Below, one piece after another: positions 52,667 through 63,159 of a DNA stretch of 64,000 nucleotides. This DNA is from Vesta saturnalis. Taxonomy: Eukaryota > Arthropoda > Insecta > Coleoptera > Lampyridae. Below the pieces are notes generated by a model, which was given only the letters and a program-made list of their open reading frames with translations, was not told the DNA's origin and did no database searches. The position numbers were made by a program, and so were the translations under genes. Numbering within the stretch: the stretch's first letter is position 1; every line of letters begins with the position of its first letter. The stretch is from the NCBI GenBank assembly GCA_036346205.1, contig JARFJB010002039.1, positions 289,001-353,000 on the forward strand. Reading direction: 5' to 3'.

Positions 52667-53593
52667 ACTTACTTACTTAACCTTCACGCCATTCCTTTGC
52701 GGGGTAGGCAAAACAATTTATTTATTTTTCATTCACAATCTTTCTCCATGCTTTCCTATCTCCGCATACCTCCCTAGCTTCCGCAAGATTTATACATAGT
52801 CTCTGACATGCCCTTTTGTTTTTAAAACCCCTTATCTTTCTTTCCTTTATCATAGATTCTACTACATTCAGCCAAGTTTTACGCGGCCACCAGGCTCGGT
52901 CTTTCCCCTAACCTCACCCACCTATATTTGTTTCGTTAATCTTGCGTTGTTCATTCTCTCAATGTGACCAAACCAACGTAATGTACAACTTTTATATCTA
53001 TCCATAATCGTCTTTTCCTCACCACACTCCGTCATTATGCATTCATTTTTTATCTTGTCCCTTCTCGTTTTACCACATGCGCTTCTCAGGAATCTCATAC
53101 CCACGGCATTTATTGTTCTTTCGTGCTTTTTTTTGACATACCCATGTCTCATTTCCATACAATACTGACGGGACAAATACGCCATTATAGATTGCTCGTT
53201 TCGCAGCTAGGCTCATGCTTTCATTTCTCATTATCGTCCACATACTTCCAATCACTTTCCTTCCAGCATTGACCCTTCGTTCAATTTCGCTCTCAATTGT
53301 AACATCTGCAGTAAACATTCTACCGAGATATACCAGCTCGTCCACTTGCTCCACAATTTCATCTTGCAGAGTAAATACTCTACTCTCCTTTCCACCTTTC
53401 CGATTGAACACCACAATCTTAGTTTTGTTCACGTTTACCTTTAGGTCCATGCTCTCACAGACTGTATCAAACTTCCTCAGAGCGGTTTGCAGCTTATCCT
53501 CACTGTCACTTAATAAGACTGTGTCATCTGCGTACACCAGAAGTCGTACATTTACACCATTTGTATCGGTACATGCTTGTCTAAGACATTAAC
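52667..53593 (-). mobile_element. 5'-truncated non-LTR retrotransposon (LINE) 3' end
   Basis: A 927-bp minus-strand insertion between 13-bp duplications. The 3' end carries a short (TAAG)n tail (seen on the plus strand as ACTTACTTACTTAACC at 52667-52682). The reverse-transcriptase reading begins right at the 5' boundary, so truncation coincides with the insertion point, the usual result of incomplete target-primed reverse transcription. Confidence 0.9.
52740..53590 (-). pseudogene. LINE ORF2 fragment: reverse transcriptase palm and C-terminal domain
   Basis: Starts CLRQACTDTNGVNVRLLVYADDTVLLS (catalytic YADD box, about 53515), then the thumb region with NVNKTKIVVFNRKGG and VYLGRMFTADVTIESEIERRVNAG. 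The frame change near 53080-53180 leads to MRFLRSACGKTRRDKIKNE and LRWFGHIERMNNARLTKQI, continuing as RKTWLNVVESMIKERK and RKAWRKIVNEK before a stop. The RWFGHIERM block is common to many arthropod LINEs (RTE-like or related clades); I cannot fix the clade. Endonuclease and fingers are missing. Confidence 0.88.
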
Positions 53594-53606
53594 TATAAAC
53601 GTATTT
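53594..53606 (+). repeat. Right 13-bp target-site duplication of LINE fragment
   Basis: Identical to 52654-52666. Confidence 0.85.
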
Positions 53607-54071
53607 TTTGAAGATAATTCAATTCTTCATAATTTTTCATTATAAAGTTTCTTAATGGAAAATCAAATGAGCTTTAAACATTAATTAAATAAGGTTAAAA
53701 TGCTCACACAGTAATATACATATTTTTATATGACTATTATAGAATCTATATGTCTATTATTTATCTGAACGTTTAAACGTCTGATACAAATTATTATTGT
53801 TGTTTTTATAACGTTGCCTATTTTTATTATGAATATATTACAAAAGTGGTTGCATAATTATCCTGAAAAAATATTCATGAAGAGCGTTTAGTAAACTTAT
53901 ATTTTACCAAAACAAGCGAACGAACTGCTGGTTCATTTATTACAAAGTAAATGGTTAATTTTATTTGTACTTGTGGTGAACTGTACTTTCTTAACTTCGT
54001 TTTGTTTTGGGAATTCCTAGGTTTTGGAATAACCAAAATTAGTTTTTAAACAAATCTATTTATACAATATG
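53607..54071. other. AT-rich spacer
   Basis: No gene or repeat recognised. Confidence 0.4.
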
Positions 54072-55044
54072 TAGAGGGTGGCCAACTAAGAATGCGAGGT
54101 ACTGTATCTGGGAGACTATCCATCGTAGAGGCTTGCGCAAAAAAAAGTTATTACTAAAACGGCCAATATAAAAACCTGGAAAATAACTGCAATCTTGAAT
54201 CTAAAAAGTGATGTTTCTTTGAATTCTGCTATATTAACCTAATAAAAAAATAACTGATCTTTAAAGTCGAGTATAATCTAAACTTTTTTGTTTGGCACTT
54301 TTTGACGTATGTCTAAAACTAAAGTGGTGAGGGGTATTCAAAAGCTATTCTTGGTCTACAAATGTGACAATATTTGAAGTTTTGTTAGTTTCACATGTCG
54401 TCGCAGACGGCTTTGTTCGGGATTTTCGTATAAAGTTTTCTTTGGCCGATATTTTAGGTTAGGAACAAGATATCGAGATGCGGTTTTCGCGAGCTTGTTT
54501 AGGCATCATTTAGCTACTTGTTCATGAAAAAATGTCATACCAATGCATTTAATTTTTTTGCGAAAATTAACCGTTTCTGTCGGAATGTCGAACAAAGCCC
54601 TCTAGCGACGACATGTGAAACTAACAAAATTCAATTATTTTAACATTTGTAGCCCAAGAAAAGCTCTTTTCAACGCGCCCAAGTTTGTTAAAATCGGATT
54701 AGCCGTTTCGAAGATACGGGGGATGATTTACGGAAACCTTTGAATACCCCCCACCACTTTATTTTTATAGATACGTCAAAAAGTGCCAAACAAAAAAAGT
54801 TCAGATTATCCTCGACTTCAAAGATCAGTTATTTTTTTATTAGGTTAATATAGCAGAATTCACAGAAACATAACTTTTTTAGATTCAAGATTGCAGTTAC
54901 GCCCCCTAGCGGCTATTTCAGAAACATGAAAATATTTTCCAGGTTTTTGTATTGGCCGTTTTAGTAATAACTTTTTTTTCCGCAAGCCTCTACGATGTAT
55001 AGTTTCCCAGATACAGTACCTCGCATTCTTAGTTGGCCACCCTA
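54072..55044. mobile_element. Fold-back element, almost entirely inverted repeat
   Basis: The left end GGGTGGCCAACTAAGAATGC and right end GCATTCTTAGTTGGCCACCC are flanked by TA. The inverted repeat runs inward to at least 54440 and 54585: AAAGTGGTGAGGGG / CCCCCCACCACTTT and GTTAGTTTCACATGTCGTCG / CGACGACATGTGAAACTAAC pair. The right arm keeps two segments missing from the left (CGCCCCCTAGCGGC near 54900 and about 80 bp near 54655-54735). No ORF of note. A read-through transcript would form a ~370-bp duplex. Confidence 0.9.
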
Positions 55045-57063
55045 TACAAAGTTGAGTATTGTAGTAACAAAGGAAAATAAGTACGGTGACCGCTTTCCGT
55101 AACAATTAAGCGACGATAAAGGAATTTATATACCTTAGTGCGTTAAAGTTCTACATGTTATTTTAAATGCAAATACCTTTTTTTGCATTATCGATACTGT
55201 TTTGTTTTTACTTTTACCTACAGGTGAGAATCATGAACACCAGACGGTGTTATATTTAGTCTTATGCGTAACCCATTCTTGGGTTACGTTATAAATTTAT
55301 AACGTAGATACTTGCTAATGTCGGAAAACCAAAGTCAAGATACAAACCGAAAAAAGAAGCAAAATTAGTGTAACATCAAAACAAAGCATACAAATTCAAA
55401 TTACCATTGTGTGTGAAACGTAATAACGCCCGTTGTGCATTGTAAAAATCACGAAAACGTTAACGCACGAGAATCAAACTGTGCATGGACTTTCTGGATC
55501 ACAGTCAGTAATTTTTATTTTCGCCAGTGGATAGTCTATCACCTCACCAGTGCAAGCTTATCATTAGTTAACCTTAATGCACATTCGGATAATCAGCATC
55601 TTTATATACGCCTTGCCATTGTGTATATGCGTTTGCCAACACTACTAATTTGTTTTTTGAAGCAATAATTAGACGGATCAATATAACATATCTGTCTTAT
55701 GCAAACGTAAACATTCACGATTTAAACCCATAATTACAAATACTTATATTTTGGTTCGACTTTCTGGACATAATGCTGAAAATATGCTACAGCGTTTTGC
55801 ACATATGTAAGAGGGCAATAAATTTAATTAATAAAAAGGTTACTTGTTAATTTACATTTATTAAATAATTATGCTAAACTGATACACACCTTTTTCTGTT
55901 CATAATCAAATCTGACAATTGTTTTTAGATCTCGCTGAAGTTCGGCTAAAATACACAATTACACATATTGTGTATATATTTCTAGGTTCATTTCATATTA
56001 AAACACATTTGCATTTTGAAGCTACTATTTGTAGTCATATTTATATAATAATGCCACTGTTTGCTTTAAATGATAACGTACCAATCACGTTAGCATAATC
56101 ATTACATTTCACGTAGTATTGAGGGTTACATCACTACAGACAAATCAGTATATAACAAAATCGAATAAAAGCTTTACATTTTTATTTTTCTTATCTGTAT
56201 TTCTGTAATAATACAAAATGTTGGCATAAATATAAACATGCGAAAGGGAAGCCCTTTTGTGAAAAAAAAGAGTAACACTAATCTGATAAGATTATTATCC
56301 TATTACACGATTCAGAGTGTATTGAATGCAAATTCACAAAAAAAAACCTCTATACACATTTCAATAATAACCTTTTTAGATTTGGAAAACGACTTCGTTT
56401 TTATAATAATTGGATGTACGAATGTAACAGTTCCAAAGCTCAGGGTGCTTGTCGAGTATTGTTACTTTGGAAACTCGTCGAATATATTTGGTCATCAATA
56501 GAAATCCCGTTTGGTCACGTCGTTGTTGAATGACCCAAAGAGGCAAAACTACAAAACGGGACCGAACAATTGCTGCCAGAATCGGTGAATGAAATGACCA
56601 TCATTTATCCAGTTCAGTTGATTCAGCTTGTTTAGATTCTACTATGAAACGACGGCAAGAATAAACCTGTCGTACACGGTGACGGTGTCACTCATAAATT
56701 TTTCAACCTTATGTCGCGTTGTTGCAAATAAACCAATATATGATTTTAATAATAATTAATAATAGTAATCTATTGTTACGTATAAAATGAATGCGTTCAA
56801 AAATTTCTACCAATTGGGAAACATTGAGTAGATTATTAGTTGCAAAATTAAAATAGCGCAGGTGTGTTTAATACAAACAATCAAATTTCATTAGGTTATT
56901 TCGTATTTATTACTACTTATTAATTAATTTTCAAAGCACTAATTAATGATAATGAATAAACTACCATGTTTAGATAATAAACCACATCATGTTATAAAAC
57001 TTAAATTCAGCAATCATAATAGGATAAGGATATTATGAATGATTTAATAAAAATATACCTAGG
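55045..57063. other. AT-rich interval without recognised genes
   Basis: About 2 kb. Contains two adjoining palindromes at 55267-55305. ORFs 55435-55668 and 56238-56501 show no known motif. Confidence 0.4.
55267..55305. repeat. Two abutting palindromes
   Basis: CGTAACCC-ATTCTT-GGGTTACG followed by the perfect 20-bp palindrome ACGTTATAAATTTATAACGT. Confidence 0.7.
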
Positions 57064-57450
57064 TACTATCAAAGTAAAAGTTTCGTCACCTGACTTTAAA
57101 CGTTTATCTTTCGATAACTATTAGGCCAATTTTAATCAAACAACTTGCATCATAATCGATATTTATTTGTGTGTATGTGAACGTAATTTGATATTTTTTG
57201 TTACATTTAGCTAAGTACTAGAGCGAAATATATTCGAGAAAACACCATTTTTCACTACTCTTCAAACAAGACGTCTATAAATTAATATTTAAAACACAAA
57301 TTAATGGATTGGCTTCATTCTTACGTACTTGCCAAAGTGCACATTTGATTACAGGTTTATGCTTATTTCATCACTTTCTATTATTTAAAAACCGTGTAAT
57401 AAAGGAAAAATGCCTGTTAACTCCCTTATTCTAAGCGTTACATGTTACAG

Positions 57451-60151
57451 CAGTGGTGCTCAACCTTTAACCTGGTTTGAGCCAATTAAGTATTTAAATT
57501 TTTTTGGCGAGCCACATACTAATAATAATAATAATAATATACCAAAATGCGTACTTTTGATTGAATTACAAAGTAAATAAAAGAAAAGAATATTTAATGT
57601 GAAACCTGACACTGCATTTCTTCTGCCAGTTTCTTGTATTTTGGTACATACGATGTTATCGCAAAATTCATGCAGTCATTCAGATGTTGATTAATTATTC
57701 TGGATCTGTGTTTTGATTTTAACAAGTTATTTGTTGAAAAACCACTTTCGCATAGGTAAGTTGATCGAAATCAGGAGTGTAGCCTTTGATAGTGGATACT
57801 TTTTATCATCGCCGAGTGTATAAAAATCTGTTCGTGATATTCTTGTTTTCAGCAGTAGATCAGATTTAAAATCTATTATCTCCAAATTAGTAGCATTTTT
57901 ATTCATCATAATTCCAATTTGTTGTGATATTTCAGAAATATCAGTATCAGTAAATGGATTCAAAATGAATGAAGCAATTGGCTCAATTTTACGAAAATCT
58001 GAAAATCGACTTTCAAAGTAATTTTTGAGGACAGTCAGAGATTCAGAATATTTATATGTTTCAATTCTCTCATATTTCTTAACATAGTACTCCAAATTTG
58101 TAAAATGGCCAAGGTTACATCCCTTAATTTGGGCTATTCACAAATTTAATTTTGATTTAAATGCGTTGATACTTCCAATCAAATCAATAATAGTTTTTCC
58201 TTTTCCCTCAAGTTCAAGATTAAGTATATTCATTTTAGTTGGGATATCCGTACGAAAGGCTAAGACACACTGATTCCTAAATTCTGTATAATTTTCGTTT
58301 CTAGATTGTACAAACTGTAGAATCTCCGACAGAAGTTCTAAAAATCGTTGCAGGACTTTTCCCTTACTAAGCCACCTAATTTCAGAATGTAACATTAAAG
58401 TTCCATACTCAGCATCAAGTTCATCGGTCAATTTCTTGAATCTGCACCGAAGTGGTCTAGCGCGAATAGAATTGAGAATTTTTAGCACAACTCTCATTAC
58501 GTGTTCATAATGCAGGACTTTTGTACATAATACCTGTTGATGTATGATACAGTGGTAATGAAAAAAAAATGGAAACTCCTCATCCAACAGATGAACCAAG
58601 CATGGCAGGTGCGCCATCAGTTGTTATTGACACAAGTTTTTGAAGCGGAAGATTAATTTCTTTAATGTGATTTTTAACAACTTCGTAAATGTCATGCCCA
58701 CGTGTATTTCCTTTTAATGGTAGAACTGACAGAATATCTTCCTTTGCGGAGCAATCCTTGAAAACCATTTGTATACAAACATTTATTTGTGCTACATTAC
58801 AGTTATCTGTTGATTCGTCGCACTGTAAACTTAGGAAAACACATATTTGTAAATCATTGTTTAACTGTTCTCTGATATTCGCAGACATTGCTTCTATTCT
58901 AATAGTTACTGCATTTCTCGATAATTGAACTTCCTGCATAGCTAACATAATTTCATTCTTATTTTTAAATTCTTGAAACAAGATGTCTGATGCAGTAAGC
59001 ATTGATTCTTTAATTATGTTACCATCGTCAAAAGAGGTTTTTTATGCATTGCAAGTATATGTGCTATCTTAAAAGATGCAATAGTAGCAGCTTTTACTCT
59101 ATTCACGGGTCTGGTAAACAAAGATTGTTGGGCAATGAATGCGGCTTTTATGAACTGTTGTGAAATATGGTTCTATGTTGCATTTTTTCCCAACAGCAAC
59201 TGTTGATCCGCAAATAAGACAAATACATTTGTTCTGAAAATGTATGAAGAAATATTTCTCTTCCCACTCTTCATGAATATTATAGTTGTACACACGTTTC
59301 TTCCTGTGGCTCCTGCGGCGACATGATTAGTGCAACTGCAACTAGAAAGTAATTACTAATATTAATAATGACTAACACAAATAGAAAAATAATTTTATAC
59401 CTTGATGAAACCACTTGATAGTTAACACACAAATTATTATAAACAAAAGCTCTGTCATAAACGTACTCGAAACGCAACGAAAATCTCCCCCTGTCCTCTC
59501 AGTTGTAACAACTCTTTTTTGTGTTGTATAAAATATACCTCAATTTAGGATCTTTCCTACATTTCGTTCTAAATACAAGAAAATTTTAATTATTTTACAA
59601 TATTGGTATGAGGTAGGCAACTTAATTTGCATATCTTCATAGTGTATATTGCTTAAAGGTATATTCCCAGAAATTGTTTTCTGAGTTGCGCAATGCATCG
59701 TGACTTAATTCGAGGCTCAAATCCTTCGGCGCACGAGTACATCGTCTGACATGATCTACTTGCTAAGCATCCATTTTTTTTTCACTTCCTGTTTAATGTC
59801 GATGCGTGAAGCTGCTTCTTTTTTATTGTACCTAAATTTATGTGAAAACGCCATCAATTTGGTGGTAAGAGATTTTTTTAATACATTTACATAATATTAA
59901 AGCATTTTATTCTTTTTAGGCGTTTTCTTTTTTCATCACGAAGAGCGCTTCGGATGATGTCGTTTTGAAATGGAAATATTACTGGTCAGCGGCGTAACAA
60001 TTTAATAAAACCAAATTATGGCCATTAACAGTGGTCGTGTATTTTATAGAGGAAATATTTTTTACCTTTCTGCCCAAGTTAATTAAGTGAGCCACATCAA
60101 AATTTTCCACGTGCCACTCGTGGCTCGCAAGCTACGGGTTGAGCATCCCTG
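57451..60151 (-). mobile_element. BED-type hAT transposon, 2.7 kb
   Basis: TIRs CAGTGGTGCTCAACC (57451-57465) and GGTTGAGCATCCCTG (to 60151), with GAGCCA-rich subterminal words. Flanks TGTTACAG (57443-57450) and CGTTACAG (60152-60159) form an 8-bp duplication with one mismatch. Removing it restores the inverted repeat of the enclosing element. Confidence 0.92.
57727..59330 (-). pseudogene. hAT transposase pseudogene (BED finger, GTF2IRD2/EPM2AIP1-like family)
   Basis: Begins near 59330 with RRSHRKKRVYNYNIHEEWEE, then the BED-like zinc finger CICLICG...EPYFTTVH. After a degenerate stretch, the frame 59002-58580 gives the catalytic start LQCDESTDNCNVAQIN (Asp 1) and LVSITTDGAPAMLGS. A shift leads to 58617-58138: CIIHQQVL (conserved CxxH), LNSIRARPLRCRFKKL, LHSEIRWLSKGKVLQRFLEL. 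After another break 58095-57727 has the tail FRKIEPIASFILNPF. At least three frame breaks; the C-terminal dimerisation block is incomplete. Confidence 0.9.
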
Positions 60152-60459
60152 CGTTACAGGATGCTGTACATTAAGACCAATAAATACGGAAAGATCGACT
60201 TTTTTTTAATTTATATAATTGCTAATCATGGGATAGAATTAAATATTTCCTTGAACAAGGATAACGTCTAACGCTACGCGGAGGTAACAGGGGAAGAGAA
60301 TTCAACGAGCGACCTTGTGTCGTTTCTACTGAAAAATAGCAATTATATGGCGCGGAAAAATGGTTTCATGTATTAATGCATGCATTTTTAAGTAGGAACG
60401 TAAATATGAAAATTGTAATAAGAGGCGAAAACTATTTTATTGAAATTATACATATAATA

Positions 60460-61225
60460 AATACATCTATATACAATTATCGCTATCTCCTTTGCCGTCC
60501 TCCTCAATGTCCTGAATCATCATCATCATTGTTGTCGCCTAAACTATGCCGACGTGTACTAAATTTTCGTTTTCTCTGTACATTTCCTCGACTTTCTTGG
60601 CATGATCGACACAATTACTCCAAACGATATTTGGCACACTTTGTAATGTTAACTCGCAAAGTTCCAAAACGTCTTTTATTTTGAACGTTGTGTTTTCCTT
60701 TGCAATTCTATTTTTGACATAAGTCCATACCAATTCTATTAGATTAAATTCACAGTGGGCTACTGGAAGCCATAGCGTTTTAACACTTTCTTCTCGTAAT
60801 CCTTTGACCACTTTTTCAAGCAGTTATTGTTTTTTATAGCTGTACAAACGAGATAATCCCAAAAGTGAAACCCTCGTCATTTCTTTAAATGAATTGAATT
60901 GCTCTGGTAACTGAACGTTTCATTTGTGCAACCATTCAATTATATCTCTCTACAGACGGTTGTTGGATTTCTAAAGTCTGGATCTATCATTATATGGTAC
61001 CGTGCTTGATCTAGCATAATCACCGATTTGTCAGGGACCACTCCCAACACATACTGTAAACATTCTTCATAATGCTGTTTATTCATTTCGTATGGTAATC
61101 AACCGAACCTTTTTTTTCCCATAACGTATTTGGTACAACCTGGTAAAATGCCGTTTTCGTTGCCGATATCCAACATAATCACTCTTAGTCCAGATCCAGA
61201 AGGTCGCTTCAGCCCCGCTCTGAAT
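60460..61225 (-). pseudogene. IS630/Tc1-like DDE_3 transposase, C-terminal two thirds
   Basis: Minus strand from about 61225: NGFRAGLKRPSGSGLRVIMLDIGNENGILPG (region of Asp 1), MNKQHYEECLQYVLGVVPDK, then SVIMLDQARYHIM (second Asp motif; relatives read DNA.YH). A break near 60800-60950 leads to the open frame 60811-60539: LWLPVAHCEFNLIELVWTYVKNRIA (catalytic Glu in the NxIE motif), CVDHAKKVEEMYRENENLVHVGIV, stop. The N-terminal DNA-binding part is missing because the right arm begins at about 61318. Confidence 0.82.
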
Positions 61226-61317
61226 CCGTTTATTTTTTTAACTGTCCCTCGGTATTGATGTGGTAACGAATTCTACCCAACCAAATTTTCTTGGACGGTT
61301 TGCGCCACACCATGTAA

Positions 61318-61488
61318 TCGCGTCGATCATGCAAGAAAGTCGAAGATATGTACAGATAAAAGGAAAATTTAGTAGACGTCGGTATAGAACCGTTAGTTAT
61401 ACATTTAGGCGACGACAATGATGATGATGATAACAATTTTCACGACATTGAGGAGGATGACAAAGAAGATAGCAATGATTTTATGTAA
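61318..61488 (+). pseudogene. Second, inverted copy of the DDE_3 transposase C-terminus
   Basis: On the plus strand the right arm reads ...YR-KENLVDVGIEPLVIHLG then DDNDDDDNNFHDIEEDDKED and SNDFM, stop near 61488. It aligns with the end of the minus-strand gene and shows the acidic tail that the other copy has lost by a stop after VGIV. Upstream of 61318 the similarity ends. Confidence 0.7.
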
Positions 61489-62216
61489 ATGTATTTATTA
61501 TGTAATTTGACAAAAATAGTGTTCGGAATCTAGAAATTTCGCCTTTTATTACAATTTTAATAATATTTTTAATTACGTTCCTCCTTAAAAATGCATGTAT
61601 TAATGCATGAAACCATTTTTCCGCACTATATAATTAGTGATTTCTCAGTAGAGGCGACACAAGATCGCGCGTTGAATTCTCCTCCGTGTTACAGCTGCGT
61701 GCAGTTAGACGTTATCCGTGTTCAACGAAATATTTCATTCTATCCCATGATATCAATTATATAAATTAAGAAAAAGTCGATCTTTCCGTATTTATTGGTT
61801 TTAATGTACAGCACCCTGTAAAAATATTGCGTATAACGATTGGAATAAGAGAGCTAACAGTAATTTTTCCTTTATTGCACGATATTTAAATAATAGAAAG
61901 TGATGAAATCGGCATCAACCTCTAAGCAATGGTATGCTTTGGCATATACCTGAAAATGAAGGCAGTCCGTTAATTAGTATTTTAATTATTAATTCATAAA
62001 GATTGGTCTTGGGCAAAGAGTGGTCAAAAATGGTCTTTTCTCGAATATATTTCCCTCTAGTACCTAGCTAAATGTAACAAAATATCAAATTACTTTCGCA
62101 AATACAGAAATAGATATCGTTTATGATGTAAGTTGTTTGATTAAAATCGACCTAATAGTTTTTCAAATATAAACGTTTAAAGTCAGGTGACTAAACTTTT
62201 TACTTTGATGGTAGTA

Positions 62217-62476
62217 GTAGTAAGGTATGCACCAGTGGTAAACTATAGGTATATAATATACAAAAAAACTTTTTTTTTATTTAGCGTTTATAAAACGTAC
62301 ATTATAAAACTCAAACGAGTTTCATAATGTTTGACTTTATAGAATCGATTTTTTTTTATTGAAGTTGATATGTAAACTAAAGAACTTCTTTCTTGATGTT
62401 AACATAAATGTGTCATAACCTGTATTTATCGGAGATGTGTACGCATTTAAAAGTATCCAGTTGTTTTAAATGAATG
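62217..62476. other. Short AT-rich spacer
   Basis: Contains ACGTACATTATAAAAC / GTTTCATAATG near 62300; no gene. Confidence 0.4.
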
Positions 62477-62822
62477 TACAGTGCATCCCATTTTGGATGA
62501 GACAGCCAAGTATCTCGGTTGTTGTTGAAGATAGAACCTTGCGGTTTTCGCGGTCCTGTGCCACTTTTTTGTGAAACTCAAGATGTTCTGAACGGATTTT
62601 TCCTAACTTCTTTCGTTCATAAGTTACAGGGCATTTTTGAAAATTCACACTTTTTGGACCCCCTCCATATCTACGAAGTTTCTCAGCAATAATGTCAAAT
62701 TGAAAACTTATCCCATAGAGAATTTTATGTAGAATTCAGTGGCGCACTCAATTTTTTTTTTCGGGGTATGGTTATAGAGATACGACTCAAACTTATGATT
62801 TTTTTCAATGGAACACCCTGTA

Positions 62823-63159
62823 TTTTATCAACTCATTAAATTCCTTATTTTTTTCCTTCAAAATGATATATAATATGTAAACATAAATTATTCAAAAATG
62901 CTCCAAAATCACTAAAACTTTGATTTTTAATAGTAGGCTATGGATTTTTCATACAAAAAAAGTTCAAATTGAAGAAATACTACTTGTGATTTTTCCATGA
63001 AAGGAACAAGAACAATACTAACACTAATTCACTAACAAAACACAAAACGGAGGTAACTAATAGCAATAAATAAATAGTAATAAAATGTTAATAATGTGGA
63101 ATAAGCAGCTAATTAAATATTTACTCATACTATTTCATTTCGAAATTATTCGGTAATTT
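62823..63159. other. Noncoding inner flank of DD41D-X
   Basis: AT-rich 3' untranslated region between the transposase stop and the inner motif of the left arm; no ORF. Confidence 0.5.

Larger units (their letters stand above)
57064..62216. mobile_element. IS630/Tc1-like (DDE_3) inverted-dimer element, split by a hAT
   Basis: Left arm 57064-57450 plus 60152-about 60617; right arm about 61318-62216; they are inverted copies of ~850-900 bp. Outer ends read TACTATCAAAGTAAAAGTTT and (inverted) TACCATCAAAGTAAAAAGTT. Both arms contain the 3' end of a transposase gene, so this is a fold-back derivative in which the 5' half of the gene has been replaced by a second copy of its 3' half. Confidence 0.8.
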
